From Adhaeribacter aerolatus (GTDB lineage Bacteria > Bacteroidota > Bacteroidia > Cytophagales > Hymenobacteraceae), in assembly GCF_007991635.1 (NCBI RefSeq), contig NZ_BJYS01000058.1:1-32106 (forward strand): a stretch of DNA of 32,106 nucleotides, written 5' to 3'. The notes beneath the pieces were generated by a model, which was not told where the DNA came from, searched no databases, and was given only the letters and a program-made list of their open reading frames with translations. Both the position numbers and the translations under genes were made by a program. This document shows, piece by piece, positions 16,572 through 24,898 of the stretch (its first letter is position 1; every line of letters begins with the position of its first letter).

Positions 16572-16757
16572 GCTTGCTCTTGGCGGGCTTACTTGTTTTT
16601 AAATTGAAAGTATTAAACCAGCGCTATTTTTTTAACGGGTTTTCTTCGGAGGAAGCCAGTGCCTCCCGGAAGTTTATATTTTCTTTATTATAATAATATC
16701 AGATGCATTACTAAACTAGCCAGCAAATGCATTCTGACTCTAAAAAACTATCTGTTT

Positions 16758-18188
16758 TCAACAAACTTTCACCACTTCCATATTCAACAACTCACCCAGC
16801 TTTTGAATTTTAGAACTGATGTGGCCTACGCCAACGGCGCAGTGGTGGGCTGGGCCGTGAATATTCCAGTTGTTCATAAACTGGCGGGCGCCGATAGAAA
16901 ATTTGTAGCGGCTGTTGGTATTACCAATTTCCAGAATCGGCCCTGGCACCGATTCGCCCTCGGCTACGAGCAGCATCAGTTTGCCATCGGCTTTCTGCAC
17001 CACCGAGAGCAAGGTAACCGGGCCGTTTTTCACCGACATTTCCACGGATAAGCCCCTTCCTACTTTGCCGTGGTACACGTACAAGGGCCGTACTTTGGTT
17101 TTCCCTTCGGCAATGGCAATATGCCCGGGTCCGTCGTGGCCCATCAGTACCACATCCTCGTTATAATCCATGGCGTAATATTCCGTGAAAGAGCCGCCCA
17201 CGCCAAAGCTGTCCATTATTTTCATGGCTTGGGCATTCTTAATTTCGTATTCGCCGGCAACGGGTACGCCGTTGGCCGTTAATAAAGAATTGCCTAAAAT
17301 AATAGAGCTGATGGTATCTTCATTATCGGAATTGCCGGTGCCTTTGTAAAAGTAAGCCATAGAGCCGAGCTGGTATTTTTGTACCAAACAGTCGAGGGCC
17401 ACCGACGTGCGGGCTGCCCGCTGTAGTTCTTCTTCCGAAGCGTCCGGCTGCACCTCAAATACTTCTTTAAAATGAGCCACGCGCTCATTTATTGCTACGT
17501 CGGTTACCTCCTTCCGCAGCATAGCCAACTCGTCTACTTCAATAATTTCGATGTGCCCGCCAAAGTGGGCGTACTGTTGGGTGAGGTCGGAATATATATC
17601 GAGCATACCGCTGTAGTAATGGCCCAAGCAGCCCAGCCGGTTATGAAACATAATATTGGCTACGCGGGCGGCTTCTACCCATTCGGTTACTTCGGTCCAG
17701 CATTCTTCGTCCTGGTGCAGCATGCCGGTAATCTGGTGAAATTTAATACCCGCCCGGTTAAAAACATTGGCAATTTCGGGTACCGGACAAGCCGAACAAT
17801 AGGCCAGCCATTCGCCCGTCATCCGGGTACGATCGTTCATTTTATTAAAAGTGGCATAATCAATGGCGGCTTCGGGCGCTAAGTTTAAAATTATAACCGG
17901 CACCTTGGCTCGCTGCACCACTGGCAACACCGTCGACGATAATGCATAGGTAGAAACGTACAGGAAAATTAAATCTACATCGGCGCGCCGGAATGCATGG
18001 CCGGCCGCAAAAGCCTTTTCGGGCGTATCGATTAAGCCCAGGTTAATAATATCCGGATGCACGGCGGCCAGTTTATCGTTTACGACCGCTAAATAACCTT
18101 CCAGCCGCTCCTTTAAACCGGTAAATTGCTCCCAGTAAGCTTCTAAGCCAATGCCAAAAAGACCAATCCTTAGGGCTGATGTTTGCAT
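16758..18188 (-). CDS. L-arabinose/L-fucose isomerase family protein
   Basis: This 476-aa cytoplasmic protein belongs to the arabinose/fucose isomerase fold family, which interconverts aldoses and ketoses with a bound Mn2+. The metal-binding pattern of AraA appears conserved: Glu313 in AGEYEIKNAQ, Glu336 in GGSFTEYYA, His351 in LMGHDGPGH and His448/His449 in GPAHHCAVG. N-terminal Rossmann-like segments (LRIGLFGIG, DLIFLYVSTYALSS) fit the family. It differs enough from classical AraA that the sugar is uncertain: L-arabinose, L-fucose, L-rhamnose or another sugar are all possible. It lies 101 bases after a zinc alcohol dehydrogenase gene and inside a PUL with a fucosidase, so a role with a released deoxy- or pentose sugar is likely. 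A 14-bp palindrome lies 14 bases upstream of its start. Confidence 0.85.
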   Translation of the reverse strand: MQTSALRIGLFGIGLEAYWEQFTGLKERLEGYLAVVNDKLAAVHPDIINLGLIDTPEKAFAAGHAFRRADVDLIFLYVSTYALSSTVLPVVQRAKVPVIILNLAPEAAIDYATFNKMNDRTRMTGEWLAYCSACPVPEIANVFNRAGIKFHQITGMLHQDEECWTEVTEWVEAARVANIMFHNRLGCLGHYYSGMLDIYSDLTQQYAHFGGHIEIIEVDELAMLRKEVTDVAINERVAHFKEVFEVQPDASEEELQRAARTSVALDCLVQKYQLGSMAYFYKGTGNSDNEDTISSIILGNSLLTANGVPVAGEYEIKNAQAMKIMDSFGVGGSFTEYYAMDYNEDVVLMGHDGPGHIAIAEGKTKVRPLYVYHGKVGRGLSVEMSVKNGPVTLLSVVQKADGKLMLLVAEGESVPGPILEIGNTNSRYKFSIGARQFMNNWNIHGPAHHCAVGVGHISSKIQKLGELLNMEVVKVC

Positions 18189-18202
18189 GTTTTTATTGCT
18201 CC

Positions 18203-18216
18203 GTTTCGCCCGAAAC
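18203..18216. promoter_or_regulatory. Palindrome upstream of the isomerase gene
   Basis: GTTTCG at 18203-18208 and CGAAAC at 18211-18216 are exact reverse complements with a CC centre, 14 bases before the isomerase start codon. This is a plausible operator for a dimeric regulator. A second palindrome, CCTGAA-T-TTCAGG, lies at 18257-18269 in the same gap. Confidence 0.35.
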
Positions 18217-18289
18217 TAACTTGTTATTTTTAAGAAAAAAATAAATATTGGATATACCTGAATTTCAGGGGTGGCTTTCAAAAAAGGAC

Positions 18290-19306
18290 TCACTCCACTT
18301 CTACCATGGCTTTTATTACGCCGGTTGCCGGATTGAGCCATCTTTCGAATTCGGTTTTTACCTGGTCGAAGAAAACCCGGTGGGTAATGTAGGTGGCCGG
18401 ATTTACCAACCTTTTTTTCATCGAGGCAATTACCAGTTCAAAATCCTGACGGGTGGCATTACGGCTGCTCATTAAAGTGGCTTCGCGTTTATGGAATTCC
18501 GGATGGCTGAAGCTGATTTCGCCTTTTTGCAAGCCAATTAACACAAACCGGGCACCATGTGCCATGTATTTAAAAGCGCCGTTAATGGCTTTTTGGTTAC
18601 CGGTCGCATCTATAACCACGGTCGGCATGTCGCCATTGGTAATCTCGGCAAGTTTTTCGCTAACGTTTGCGTCAAGGGCATTAATCGTGTAGGGTATTTG
18701 CAGCTTATCCTGGCAAAACTGCAGGCGGGCTTCGTTAATATCCATGGCAATCACTTTTCCACCGGCAATGCGGGCAAATTCCATGGTGCCCAAACCAATG
18801 GGTCCAGCCCCAATCACCAATACAAATTCGCCGGGCTGTACCGCTGCCCGCCGCACCCCGTGCGCTCCTACGGCCAGGGGCTCTATTAATGCCAGTTCAT
18901 CGAAACTTAAACCCTCACCGTGCACCAAAGAATAAGTTGGCACCGATAAATATTCGACCATACCGCCGTGGGTATGTACGCCACAAACTTTTATAGAAGT
19001 ACAGCAGTTTGGTTTGCCCGAACGGCAGGCAATGCAGGTGCCGCAATTAAAATAAGGAATAAAGGTAACGGCTTCTCCTATAGCAAAACCTTCGGCGCCA
19101 TCAAATTCCACCAGTTCACCCGCCAACTCGTGCCCTAATATGCGCGGATACTCAAAGTAAGGCTGCGTACCTTCATAAGCATGTAAATCGGTACCGCAAA
19201 TGCCAATGCGCTTTATTTTTATAATAGCATTCCCTTCGGTTAATACTGGGCTTTCTTCCTGGCTGTATTCGAACTGCCCGGGAGAGGTACAAACTAATGT
19301 TTTCAT
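18290..19306 (-). CDS. Zinc-dependent alcohol (sugar) dehydrogenase
   Basis: This 338-aa protein is a medium-chain dehydrogenase/reductase with two zinc sites. Catalytic zinc ligands are Cys37 (GICGTD), His59-Glu60 (GHE) and Glu142 (IEPLAV). Structural zinc is held by Cys88, Cys91, Cys94 and Cys102. The NAD(P)-binding Rossmann motif is GAGPIG at 166-171, followed by VIAMDINEARLQF, whose acidic residue suggests NAD. It is like the RspB/L-galactonate dehydrogenase branch found in sugar-acid pathways. It lies 43 bases after the GH28 gene and before the isomerase gene, so it is probably co-transcribed. With a fucosidase in the same block, oxidation of L-fucose (to lactone) or of a polyol/sugar acid is plausible; no single substrate can be assigned. 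Confidence 0.9.
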   Translation of the reverse strand: MKTLVCTSPGQFEYSQEESPVLTEGNAIIKIKRIGICGTDLHAYEGTQPYFEYPRILGHELAGELVEFDGAEGFAIGEAVTFIPYFNCGTCIACRSGKPNCCTSIKVCGVHTHGGMVEYLSVPTYSLVHGEGLSFDELALIEPLAVGAHGVRRAAVQPGEFVLVIGAGPIGLGTMEFARIAGGKVIAMDINEARLQFCQDKLQIPYTINALDANVSEKLAEITNGDMPTVVIDATGNQKAINGAFKYMAHGARFVLIGLQKGEISFSHPEFHKREATLMSSRNATRQDFELVIASMKKRLVNPATYITHRVFFDQVKTEFERWLNPATGVIKAMVEVE

Positions 19307-19350
19307 CTTAATTTTTTATCTGGTGCGCTGGCAAATTTGCTAAACGTTTT

Positions 19351-20784
19351 TTACTTGATTGGTCCGGGAATATGAATTTTATTTTGCACTTCTAAAAATT
19401 CAAAAGACTGGCCGGCAGTTTTTACCTCCACATTTTTTAATACCAGGTTATCGACGTACTGGAAACGGGCACCATTTTTAGCTTCGATAGAGATATTCTC
19501 CATTATAATATTTTCGGCGTGCGCCAAGGGCCAGCCCAGAAAACTAATGGCCTTACCCGATTGGCTGGCTTTTACCTGCCGAATAGTAATATTCCGGTAC
19601 CTGGGCGTGGCCGCGACAAAAGGTACTTTAATTTTTTGCCATTCATCAATGTAATCATCTCCGTTTACCTCGCGCAAAGCATAATCTATTACCGTACCTA
19701 CTTTTTCCATTTCCCAGTTTTCGTGGGTAATATTTTCGATTACCCCACCCCTACCCGGCCTAGGTTTAAATTTAATGGGCGCTTTATTCCCCATGGCTTT
19801 ACAATTGCGCACAAATACATTTTTAATGCCGCCGGCCGTTTCGGTACCAATGGAAACGCCGCCGTGACCTTCCAGGAAAGTGCAGTCTTCTATCACCACA
19901 TTCTCCGTCGGAATATTTACCCGTAAGCCATCCGAGCCGCGACCGGACTTAACCGCTATACAATCATCATCCACCGAAATAATGCAGTTGCGGATGAATA
20001 TATCCCGGCTGGAATCCACGTCAATGCCGTCGGTACTAGCGGCTTTTTTACCATCTTCCAGTACCGGGTTGAAAATATTTAAATCAGTTAGTTGAATATT
20101 CTGGCTGTAACAGATATGCACCGTCCAGAAGCCTGAATTTTGCAGCCGCAAACCAGAAATTTCCGAATCGGTTACCTTATCGAAGAGAATTAGGCGAGGA
20201 CGCGGAACGTGCCAGTCAATTAAGTCGCCGGGTACGGTTTTGACCAGCACCGCTCGTTTTTGCCAGTACGGTTCCCACCAATAGTAACCCGAACCATCGA
20301 TGGTGCCTTCCCCGGAAATTTTAATATTATTAGCATTTAGGGCATTGATAAACGCCGAAGGCCAGTTCATGTGAATACCGGCAATGCGGGTATTTTTAAG
20401 CTCCGGAAAGTTCTCCAGGCCCGCTACCGCCCGCAATTTGGCTTCTTTGTCTAGCTTTAAATGCACGTTACTTTTCAGAAACAGCGCCCCCGAGGAATAA
20501 ACACCCTTCGGAATCAGCACAATACCACCACCCGCTTTATAGCATTCATCTAACGCCCGCTGAATGGCCTTGGTATTTACCGTTACCGAATCGCCAACCG
20601 CACCAAACTTAGTTACATCAAATATTTGGAGTTCATCTTGCTTTTTAACCGCATGCGAGGTTAGTGATTTACCACAGGAAGTCAGCAATAAACTCCAAAT
20701 AATAATTACAAAATACCACTTATAAAAAGCCTTGTTAGCTGGTATTATCCCGTTAATTGAAAATATTGGCGGTAGTTGTGGCAT
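19351..20784 (-). CDS. GH28 polygalacturonase-like lipoprotein
   Basis: This 477-aa protein is a right-handed beta-helix enzyme of glycoside hydrolase family 28. Visible motifs match GH28: TDGID (251-255), VDDDC (271-275) with catalytic Asp residues, GHG (306-308) and the basic motif IKFKPRPGRGG (from about 337). The N-terminal beta-helix begins around FDVTKFGAVGDS. A hydrophobic signal (WYFVIIIWSLLLTSC) ends in a lipobox with Cys37, so it is probably tethered to a membrane. I chose the ATG at 20784; a TTG at 20859 in frame gives 25 more residues with no signal-like character and runs over a likely promoter box. GH28 members cut galacturonan, rhamnogalacturonan or related uronides. It follows a 29-bp perfect inverted repeat and a possible promoter, so it may be expressed separately from the genes upstream. 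Confidence 0.9.
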   Translation of the reverse strand: MPQLPPIFSINGIIPANKAFYKWYFVIIIWSLLLTSCGKSLTSHAVKKQDELQIFDVTKFGAVGDSVTVNTKAIQRALDECYKAGGGIVLIPKGVYSSGALFLKSNVHLKLDKEAKLRAVAGLENFPELKNTRIAGIHMNWPSAFINALNANNIKISGEGTIDGSGYYWWEPYWQKRAVLVKTVPGDLIDWHVPRPRLILFDKVTDSEISGLRLQNSGFWTVHICYSQNIQLTDLNIFNPVLEDGKKAASTDGIDVDSSRDIFIRNCIISVDDDCIAVKSGRGSDGLRVNIPTENVVIEDCTFLEGHGGVSIGTETAGGIKNVFVRNCKAMGNKAPIKFKPRPGRGGVIENITHENWEMEKVGTVIDYALREVNGDDYIDEWQKIKVPFVAATPRYRNITIRQVKASQSGKAISFLGWPLAHAENIIMENISIEAKNGARFQYVDNLVLKNVEVKTAGQSFEFLEVQNKIHIPGPIK

Positions 20785-20822
20785 TTTAATAAGTGAGTTT
20801 TTATTTAAACAAGGGGGGCTGA

Positions 20823-20830
20823 CAAATTTA
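20823..20830 (-). promoter_or_regulatory. Possible internal PUL promoter -7 box
   Basis: On the minus strand this reads TAAATTTG (TAnnTTTG), 38 bases before the GH28 ATG. A TTTG lies at 20847-20850, but with a 16-base spacer, shorter than usual. It would drive GH28, dehydrogenase and isomerase independently of the genes upstream. Confidence 0.35.
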
Positions 20831-20887
20831 TTCGCTGAGTTTACCCCAAAATCTTTCAATTACTTTGTAAAATTTTTGATCTCACCT

Positions 20888-20950
20888 CTGTCATTCAGGA
20901 GGAGCCTATTTATTTACTTGCTAAATAAATAGGCTCCTCCTGAATGACAG
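20888..20950. repeat. 29-bp perfect inverted repeat with 5-base loop
   Basis: Arms 20888-20916 and 20922-20950 are exact reverse complements around the loop CTTGC. The arms contain AGGAGGAGCC followed by an AT-rich inner part (TATTTATTTA). The hairpin lies between the beta-propeller gene and GH28, 103 bases above the GH28 start. No T-run follows on either strand, so it is not a standard terminator. It could be an mRNA-stabilising or attenuating hairpin in the PUL transcript, or a small transposable remnant. Confidence 0.93.
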
Positions 20951-21039
20951 GATTGGAATGCTTTGGCTTTCTTAAATTTCCAATTAATAATATTTATCTA
21001 AAGTGAATTTTTGATTTTAATATTACCTAAAACCGCTAT

Positions 21040-22776
21040 TTACTTTTTAGCTTGATTCTGAGCACCGGTTAGAATGGCCGTTTTTTCCAGCTCCTGTTTT
21101 TTCATATCTAACACGGCCGGGTTAAGTTTAACCTGCACCATGCCCATCGGGTGATAACGACGTTTTAAATCAATGGCTGCGTAAACAATGGTATAAACAT
21201 TGTTGCCTTCCGGGATTAAACCTAAAGGCGTGCGCATAATGTCCCACCACTTTTTAACTTTTGTTTCAATCGGCAAATACCGGGCCTCCGACCAGGTATA
21301 CCCATCTTTGGATAAGGAGTAGCCCATCATATTGGGTAAATGGTGGCCCCAACCATCCGGACCGCCATCGAAAACGGCAATATACAGGCCGTTGGGCAGT
21401 TTACTAACAATGGGATTCTCAATAAACCAGGGGTGCATAGAGGTTACCGGGTTTACGGTGGAATCCAGGCGGGTCCAGGGGCCTTCCATTTTATCGGCTT
21501 TAGCCAACCCAATAAACCAGCCTTTGCCCGTTTTTTTGGGGTAGTCGGCCCAGGTTTTAAACGGATAAGCGCCACTGTAAAAGCCCAGCCATTCTTCGCC
21601 TACTTTGTAAGGAAAAAATGAAGCTACCCCCTGACGGCCTTCCCAGGGCTGCGAATCCAAACCAGGCTCCATAATAATACCTTTATCGGTGTAAGGACCG
21701 CCAATGCCATCTATTCCGGGTATGGTTGATTCGGCCCGCCAGATGCGCCCGAAAGAATGGTTGGGTTCTATTTCTTTGTGTACCGTGTAAGCCAAATAAT
21801 AACCATACCAGCGGTTGGCTTCTTCGTTAAAGATGGGCATATACGACCAGATAGCGCCGCGCCGGTCGTTCATCGGATTATCGTCTTCGGTGAGGGCGTA
21901 GGTGCCGCTGGCCTGGTAAATGGTAGATTGGCGGGTCCAGTTAATGGCATCGGGGCTGGTCCAGTGGCCGATGCGGGTTTTCACCCGGTCGTAATAAGCT
22001 TCCACTTCTTTTTCGCCGGCGCGCTCCGTCGGGAACATGTGGTAAGTACCTTTAATTTTTACCATGGCACCGCCTTCAAAACCACCCTGTATGCCTTCGG
22101 TGCCCGGCATGCCTTCTTCCACTACGGGTTTATCGGGTCCGCCTACAATATCGAAAAGTGGTTTATTGTCGTAAAATCCTTCCACTATAAAAGGCTCCCA
22201 CCCCCGCCCATCGGGTAAGCCGGCATTCCGGAAAGTTAAAGGCTGATTAGCTTTTACCACTCCGAGCACTGTAAAAAGCCCGCTACCAGCGGGATTAATG
22301 GTATGGGTACCGGCCGGGTAAGCTACGGCATAAACTTTTACCGATGGCAACCCAGTTACCGTTAAAGCGCTATCCAGTACCAGTTGAGCACCCGAACCAG
22401 GCTGCCGGAAGGTCTTAGCTTTATCCTGGAAAAATCCCAGCAGCAATTTTACCGGCTCCTTAAACTTTAATTTCAAGGGTTGATCTTCGCCTTTTTCGTA
22501 AAACCCGGCTGGCATTTTAACCCCAGTTAAACCATTTAATTCCGGGGCTACGCGCACAATACAGTTTTTTTGGCCAGCAAAAAGGTGGCCCATATCAGCA
22601 GTTTTAAAAGCAGGATAACCCGGCGTTCTAATCTGAAAAGTAGCGGCAGGCCAAGTGGCCTTAACTTGCTGCACTTGGTTAAGCGGCACAGCAGCTATAG
22701 CCTTCTTTACCGGAATAAAGGTAACAACTGCTGCCGCTAAACCAATTAAAAAGGTAAAACCAGAATATTTTTTCAT
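21040..22776 (-). CDS. Secreted beta-propeller glycosidase-like protein (GH43/GH32-type fold)
   Basis: This 578-aa protein has a signal peptide (about 1-28, ending KKAIA). An N-terminal beta-sandwich-like domain (about 45-215) includes FQIRTPGYPAFK and LGVVKANQPLTFRNAG. From about 225 it looks like a five-bladed beta-propeller, with repeated motifs of sugar-processing propellers: GGAMVKIKGTYHMFPTERAG, IGHWTSPDAINWTRQS, GRIWRAESTIPGIDG and GWFIGLAKADKMEGPWTRLDS. The Ser-x-Asp-[GA]-x-x-W pattern (SPDAINW, SKDGYTW) is typical of GH43/GH32/GH130-like families. Its gene lies 12 bases after the GH29 fucosidase, so the two are very probably co-translated from one mRNA. The family number and catalytic acids cannot be fixed by eye. 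A non-catalytic glycan-binding role is also possible. Confidence 0.65.
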   Translation of the reverse strand: MKKYSGFTFLIGLAAAVVTFIPVKKAIAAVPLNQVQQVKATWPAATFQIRTPGYPAFKTADMGHLFAGQKNCIVRVAPELNGLTGVKMPAGFYEKGEDQPLKLKFKEPVKLLLGFFQDKAKTFRQPGSGAQLVLDSALTVTGLPSVKVYAVAYPAGTHTINPAGSGLFTVLGVVKANQPLTFRNAGLPDGRGWEPFIVEGFYDNKPLFDIVGGPDKPVVEEGMPGTEGIQGGFEGGAMVKIKGTYHMFPTERAGEKEVEAYYDRVKTRIGHWTSPDAINWTRQSTIYQASGTYALTEDDNPMNDRRGAIWSYMPIFNEEANRWYGYYLAYTVHKEIEPNHSFGRIWRAESTIPGIDGIGGPYTDKGIIMEPGLDSQPWEGRQGVASFFPYKVGEEWLGFYSGAYPFKTWADYPKKTGKGWFIGLAKADKMEGPWTRLDSTVNPVTSMHPWFIENPIVSKLPNGLYIAVFDGGPDGWGHHLPNMMGYSLSKDGYTWSEARYLPIETKVKKWWDIMRTPLGLIPEGNNVYTIVYAAIDLKRRYHPMGMVQVKLNPAVLDMKKQELEKTAILTGAQNQAKK

Positions 22777-22788
22777 AGTGTATTTTGA

Positions 22789-24273
22789 CTATTGGAGCTC
22801 GATGCGGAATACTTGGGCACTTTCGGAAGGCACCCTGGCTTTTTGCGGAATGGTCAGGACTAAGCCTTGGGCAGAAAGGTTAAACGGGCATTCTTCCAGG
22901 CTTTTCAATCCTAACAATTTAACTGATTTTACCTGGCCTTTTAAACTATTGTTAGTGAGTTGGGCTAAGGTAACTTGGGTATCTTTGGTTACTTTATCGC
23001 CAATTATTTCGGCGGGCCAATCCAGGAAAATAGCGTAAATCGTGTTGCCTTTGCGGGTATAATGCACCCGTTTGCCGCCCGCCGTAGTTTCCCCGGCTAC
23101 GCTGAACGGCCGGGTCTCGTAAATACTTTCGCCAAAGGTCCAGAGCCAGCGGCCGATTTTAGTAACTACCTGCTGCTGGTCTTCCGGGAAAGTACCATCG
23201 GCTTTCGGCGACAGGTTTAATAGCAACTGACCATTCTTGCTTACTACCTCAATTAATTTCTGAATAATATCTTTATCGGTCCGGATTTCCATGCCTTCGG
23301 TATAACCCCAGGAAAAAGAAAAACCAGTCCCAATCGAATAATCACTTAAAAAAGGTTTAGCCATGATATCCGCTGGGTTGGAATTCTCGTGGTCTTCCAT
23401 GGCCACGCCTTCCGGAATATCATCTCCTTTGTAAGTTACCGTTACGGGCTGATTGCGCTTTTGCGATTCGTTAAAATAATGCGCCAGGTACGTCCGAAGT
23501 TTATCATTATCTACCTGTTCCAGCCAGGCATCGTGGTAAATAATATCGGGGTGGTATTTGTTTACGACTTCCAATGATTTATCTAACCACATTTGCTGCC
23601 ATTCTTTGGCGGGCATCGGCGAGCCGTACAATTTGGCGTATTGCGGATCGGCGGCTTCCCAACCGGGTTTAACTTTCACGTTGGTGTAGTTCAGTTCGTG
23701 GTGCAGCGAGGTAAAAAATTTCATACCGCGTTTCCGGATGGCTTTCTCCAACTCCCCTACTACATCGCGCTTCGGCCCCATGTCCTTGGCATTGAAAGGG
23801 GTTACGTCGCTGTCCCACATGGCAAAACCATCGTGGTGCTCAGCCACCGGACCGGCAAAGCGGGCGCCGCCTTTCAAAAATAAATCGGCCCATTCGTCAG
23901 CGTTAAATTTTTCGCCTTTAAACTGCGGAATAAAATCGTGGTAACCGAACTCTGAAAGCGGACCGTAAAGCGCCACGTGCCGTTTGTGGGTGCCCAGTTT
24001 GCCGTAGTCGGCTTCGTTGTGCATGTGCTGGATGTAATGCTCGTTGTTGTAAGCCGGCACCGCGTATACACCCCAGTGGGCATAAATACCAAATTTAGCA
24101 TCCCGAATCCAGTCCGGGACTTCCTGGTGCTTTTCCAGCGATTTCCAATCAGCTTTGTAAGTAATATTTTTTTGAGGAAATGCAGGCAAGGCAAAAACAA
24201 ACATTAATAAAAATGTTTTTAGGAGCCTCAAAACAAAAGCATAGGAAGGGAGCAACTTCTGGTGATTTAACAT
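22789..24273 (-). CDS. GH29 alpha-L-fucosidase, secreted
   Basis: This 494-aa enzyme should release alpha-linked L-fucose by a retaining mechanism. It has a signal peptide (about 1-33, ending ALPAFPQ). GH29 motifs are clear: WIRDAKFGIYAHWGVYAVPA from residue 55 (broken here at WG), FNADEWADLFLKGGARFA, VAEHHDGFAMWDS (144-155), and nucleophile Asp248 in PDIIYHDAWLEQ. LLLNLSPKADGTF follows near the end of the barrel, and a C-terminal beta-sandwich closes the protein. The start ATG at 24273 gives the complete signal peptide. The beta-propeller gene follows after 12 bases. It sits 625 bases after susD with repeats in between, so it may need its own promoter, yet no TAnnTTTG box is visible. Linkage preference is unknown. 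Confidence 0.95.
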   Translation of the reverse strand: MLNHQKLLPSYAFVLRLLKTFLLMFVFALPAFPQKNITYKADWKSLEKHQEVPDWIRDAKFGIYAHWGVYAVPAYNNEHYIQHMHNEADYGKLGTHKRHVALYGPLSEFGYHDFIPQFKGEKFNADEWADLFLKGGARFAGPVAEHHDGFAMWDSDVTPFNAKDMGPKRDVVGELEKAIRKRGMKFFTSLHHELNYTNVKVKPGWEAADPQYAKLYGSPMPAKEWQQMWLDKSLEVVNKYHPDIIYHDAWLEQVDNDKLRTYLAHYFNESQKRNQPVTVTYKGDDIPEGVAMEDHENSNPADIMAKPFLSDYSIGTGFSFSWGYTEGMEIRTDKDIIQKLIEVVSKNGQLLLNLSPKADGTFPEDQQQVVTKIGRWLWTFGESIYETRPFSVAGETTAGGKRVHYTRKGNTIYAIFLDWPAEIIGDKVTKDTQVTLAQLTNNSLKGQVKSVKLLGLKSLEECPFNLSAQGLVLTIPQKARVPSESAQVFRIELQ

Positions 24274-24387
24274 TAATAATTAATTAAGTTCTGCGTTTAA
24301 GCTTGACTAATAGTTTCAGCCTCAGTATAAAATTTAAATATAAATAAATATTTTAAATATAAATAATTAAAATGTTAATTAAAAAAA

Positions 24388-24458
24388 AAGCTTACTTCCT
24401 TCGATTATTTAGTTAAGACAGAAAATGCCTTATTTAAGTAACCTAAGGAAGTAAGCTT
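24388..24458. repeat. 14-bp perfect inverted repeat, 43-base loop
   Basis: AAGCTTACTTCCTT at 24388-24401 and its exact reverse complement at 24445-24458 enclose 43 AT-rich bases. An A-run (24381-24389) borders the left arm, giving a T-run on the minus strand, so it could end the susCD transcript on that strand. The long loop makes it a poor classical terminator. Confidence 0.75.
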
Positions 24459-24601
24459 CTAATTATTAAGAATTATGCTGTTTAGTAATTTTGAATTAGA
24501 ACAGCACCTGGCGCCATGGGTAGTGTTTTCACCATATCCGTCAGTCCAAGAGAAAAGAATAAATACATACACCTTTTTCCAATCTCTTGGCTTTAAATTG
24601 C

Positions 24602-24650
24602 CCCTGACTTTATTCAGGGATGCCAAAAACCCGGGGCTAAAGCACCCGGG
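24602..24650. repeat. Pair of small GC-rich hairpins
   Basis: CCCTGA (24602-24607) pairs with TCAGGG (24614-24619). CCCGGG (24630-24635) pairs with CCCGGG (24645-24650) across GCTAAAGCA with one extra G. The GC-rich block stands out in an AT-rich gap and resembles dispersed intergenic repeats; this is inference. Confidence 0.5.
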
Positions 24651-24738
24651 CAATTCAATGCAACACTTAGCCTGCATGCCTATGGTAAAAACACGCAGCA
24701 AGGGCAACGGCTCATCCAATCTATAACATGCTAAACAG

Positions 24739-24868
24739 TTTCTAATTAAATATTGGACTTTCGCAAAAAAGTAAAAACCTGCCGTTATAACTATTAAATC
24801 CAAAGAACTGGCCGGTAAAAACACACAGCCAGGGCGGCTATTGCGAAAGTCCAATATTCAATTAGAAA
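24739..24868. repeat. 130-bp MITE-like element with 28-bp terminal inverted repeats
   Basis: Arms 24739-24766 and 24841-24868 are reverse complements with a single mismatch (27 of 28). They contain TATTGGACTTTCGCAA on the left and its complement on the right, and enclose a 74-base core. No protein is encoded and no clear target-site duplication is seen. The layout matches a miniature inverted-repeat transposable element or a very long mRNA hairpin just after susD. Confidence 0.8.
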
Positions 24869-24898
24869 AAATAGTTATTACAAACCTGTTTAAGTCTC

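Larger units (their letters stand above)
24274..24898. other. Repeat-rich gap between susD and the fucosidase gene
   Basis: No believable gene lies in these 625 bases. They contain a 14-bp inverted repeat (24388-24458), GC-rich hairpins (24602-24619 and 24630-24650) and a 130-bp element with 28-bp terminal repeats (24739-24868). The 131-codon minus-strand reading frame at 24459-24854 spans these repeats and looks like chance coding through them. Confidence 0.6.

Noticed and set aside
16643-16672. Imperfect hairpin between isomerase and DUF5703 genes
   Set aside because: The stem needs a two-base bulge and no T-run follows on either strand, so I did not call a terminator.
20785-20859. Longer GH28 start (TTG at 20859)
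   Set aside because: The extra 25 residues are not signal-like and overlap a TAAATTTG promoter-like box; the ATG at 20784 precedes a good lipoprotein signal.
20888-20950. 29-bp hairpin as an ordinary rho-independent terminator
   Set aside because: No T-run follows on either strand, so it is listed as a repeat instead.
24459-24854. 131-codon minus-strand open reading frame between susD and GH29
   Set aside because: It runs through inverted repeats and GC-rich hairpins, has no signal peptide or recognisable domain and an odd composition with many Cys and Pro. It reads like repeat sequence, not a gene.
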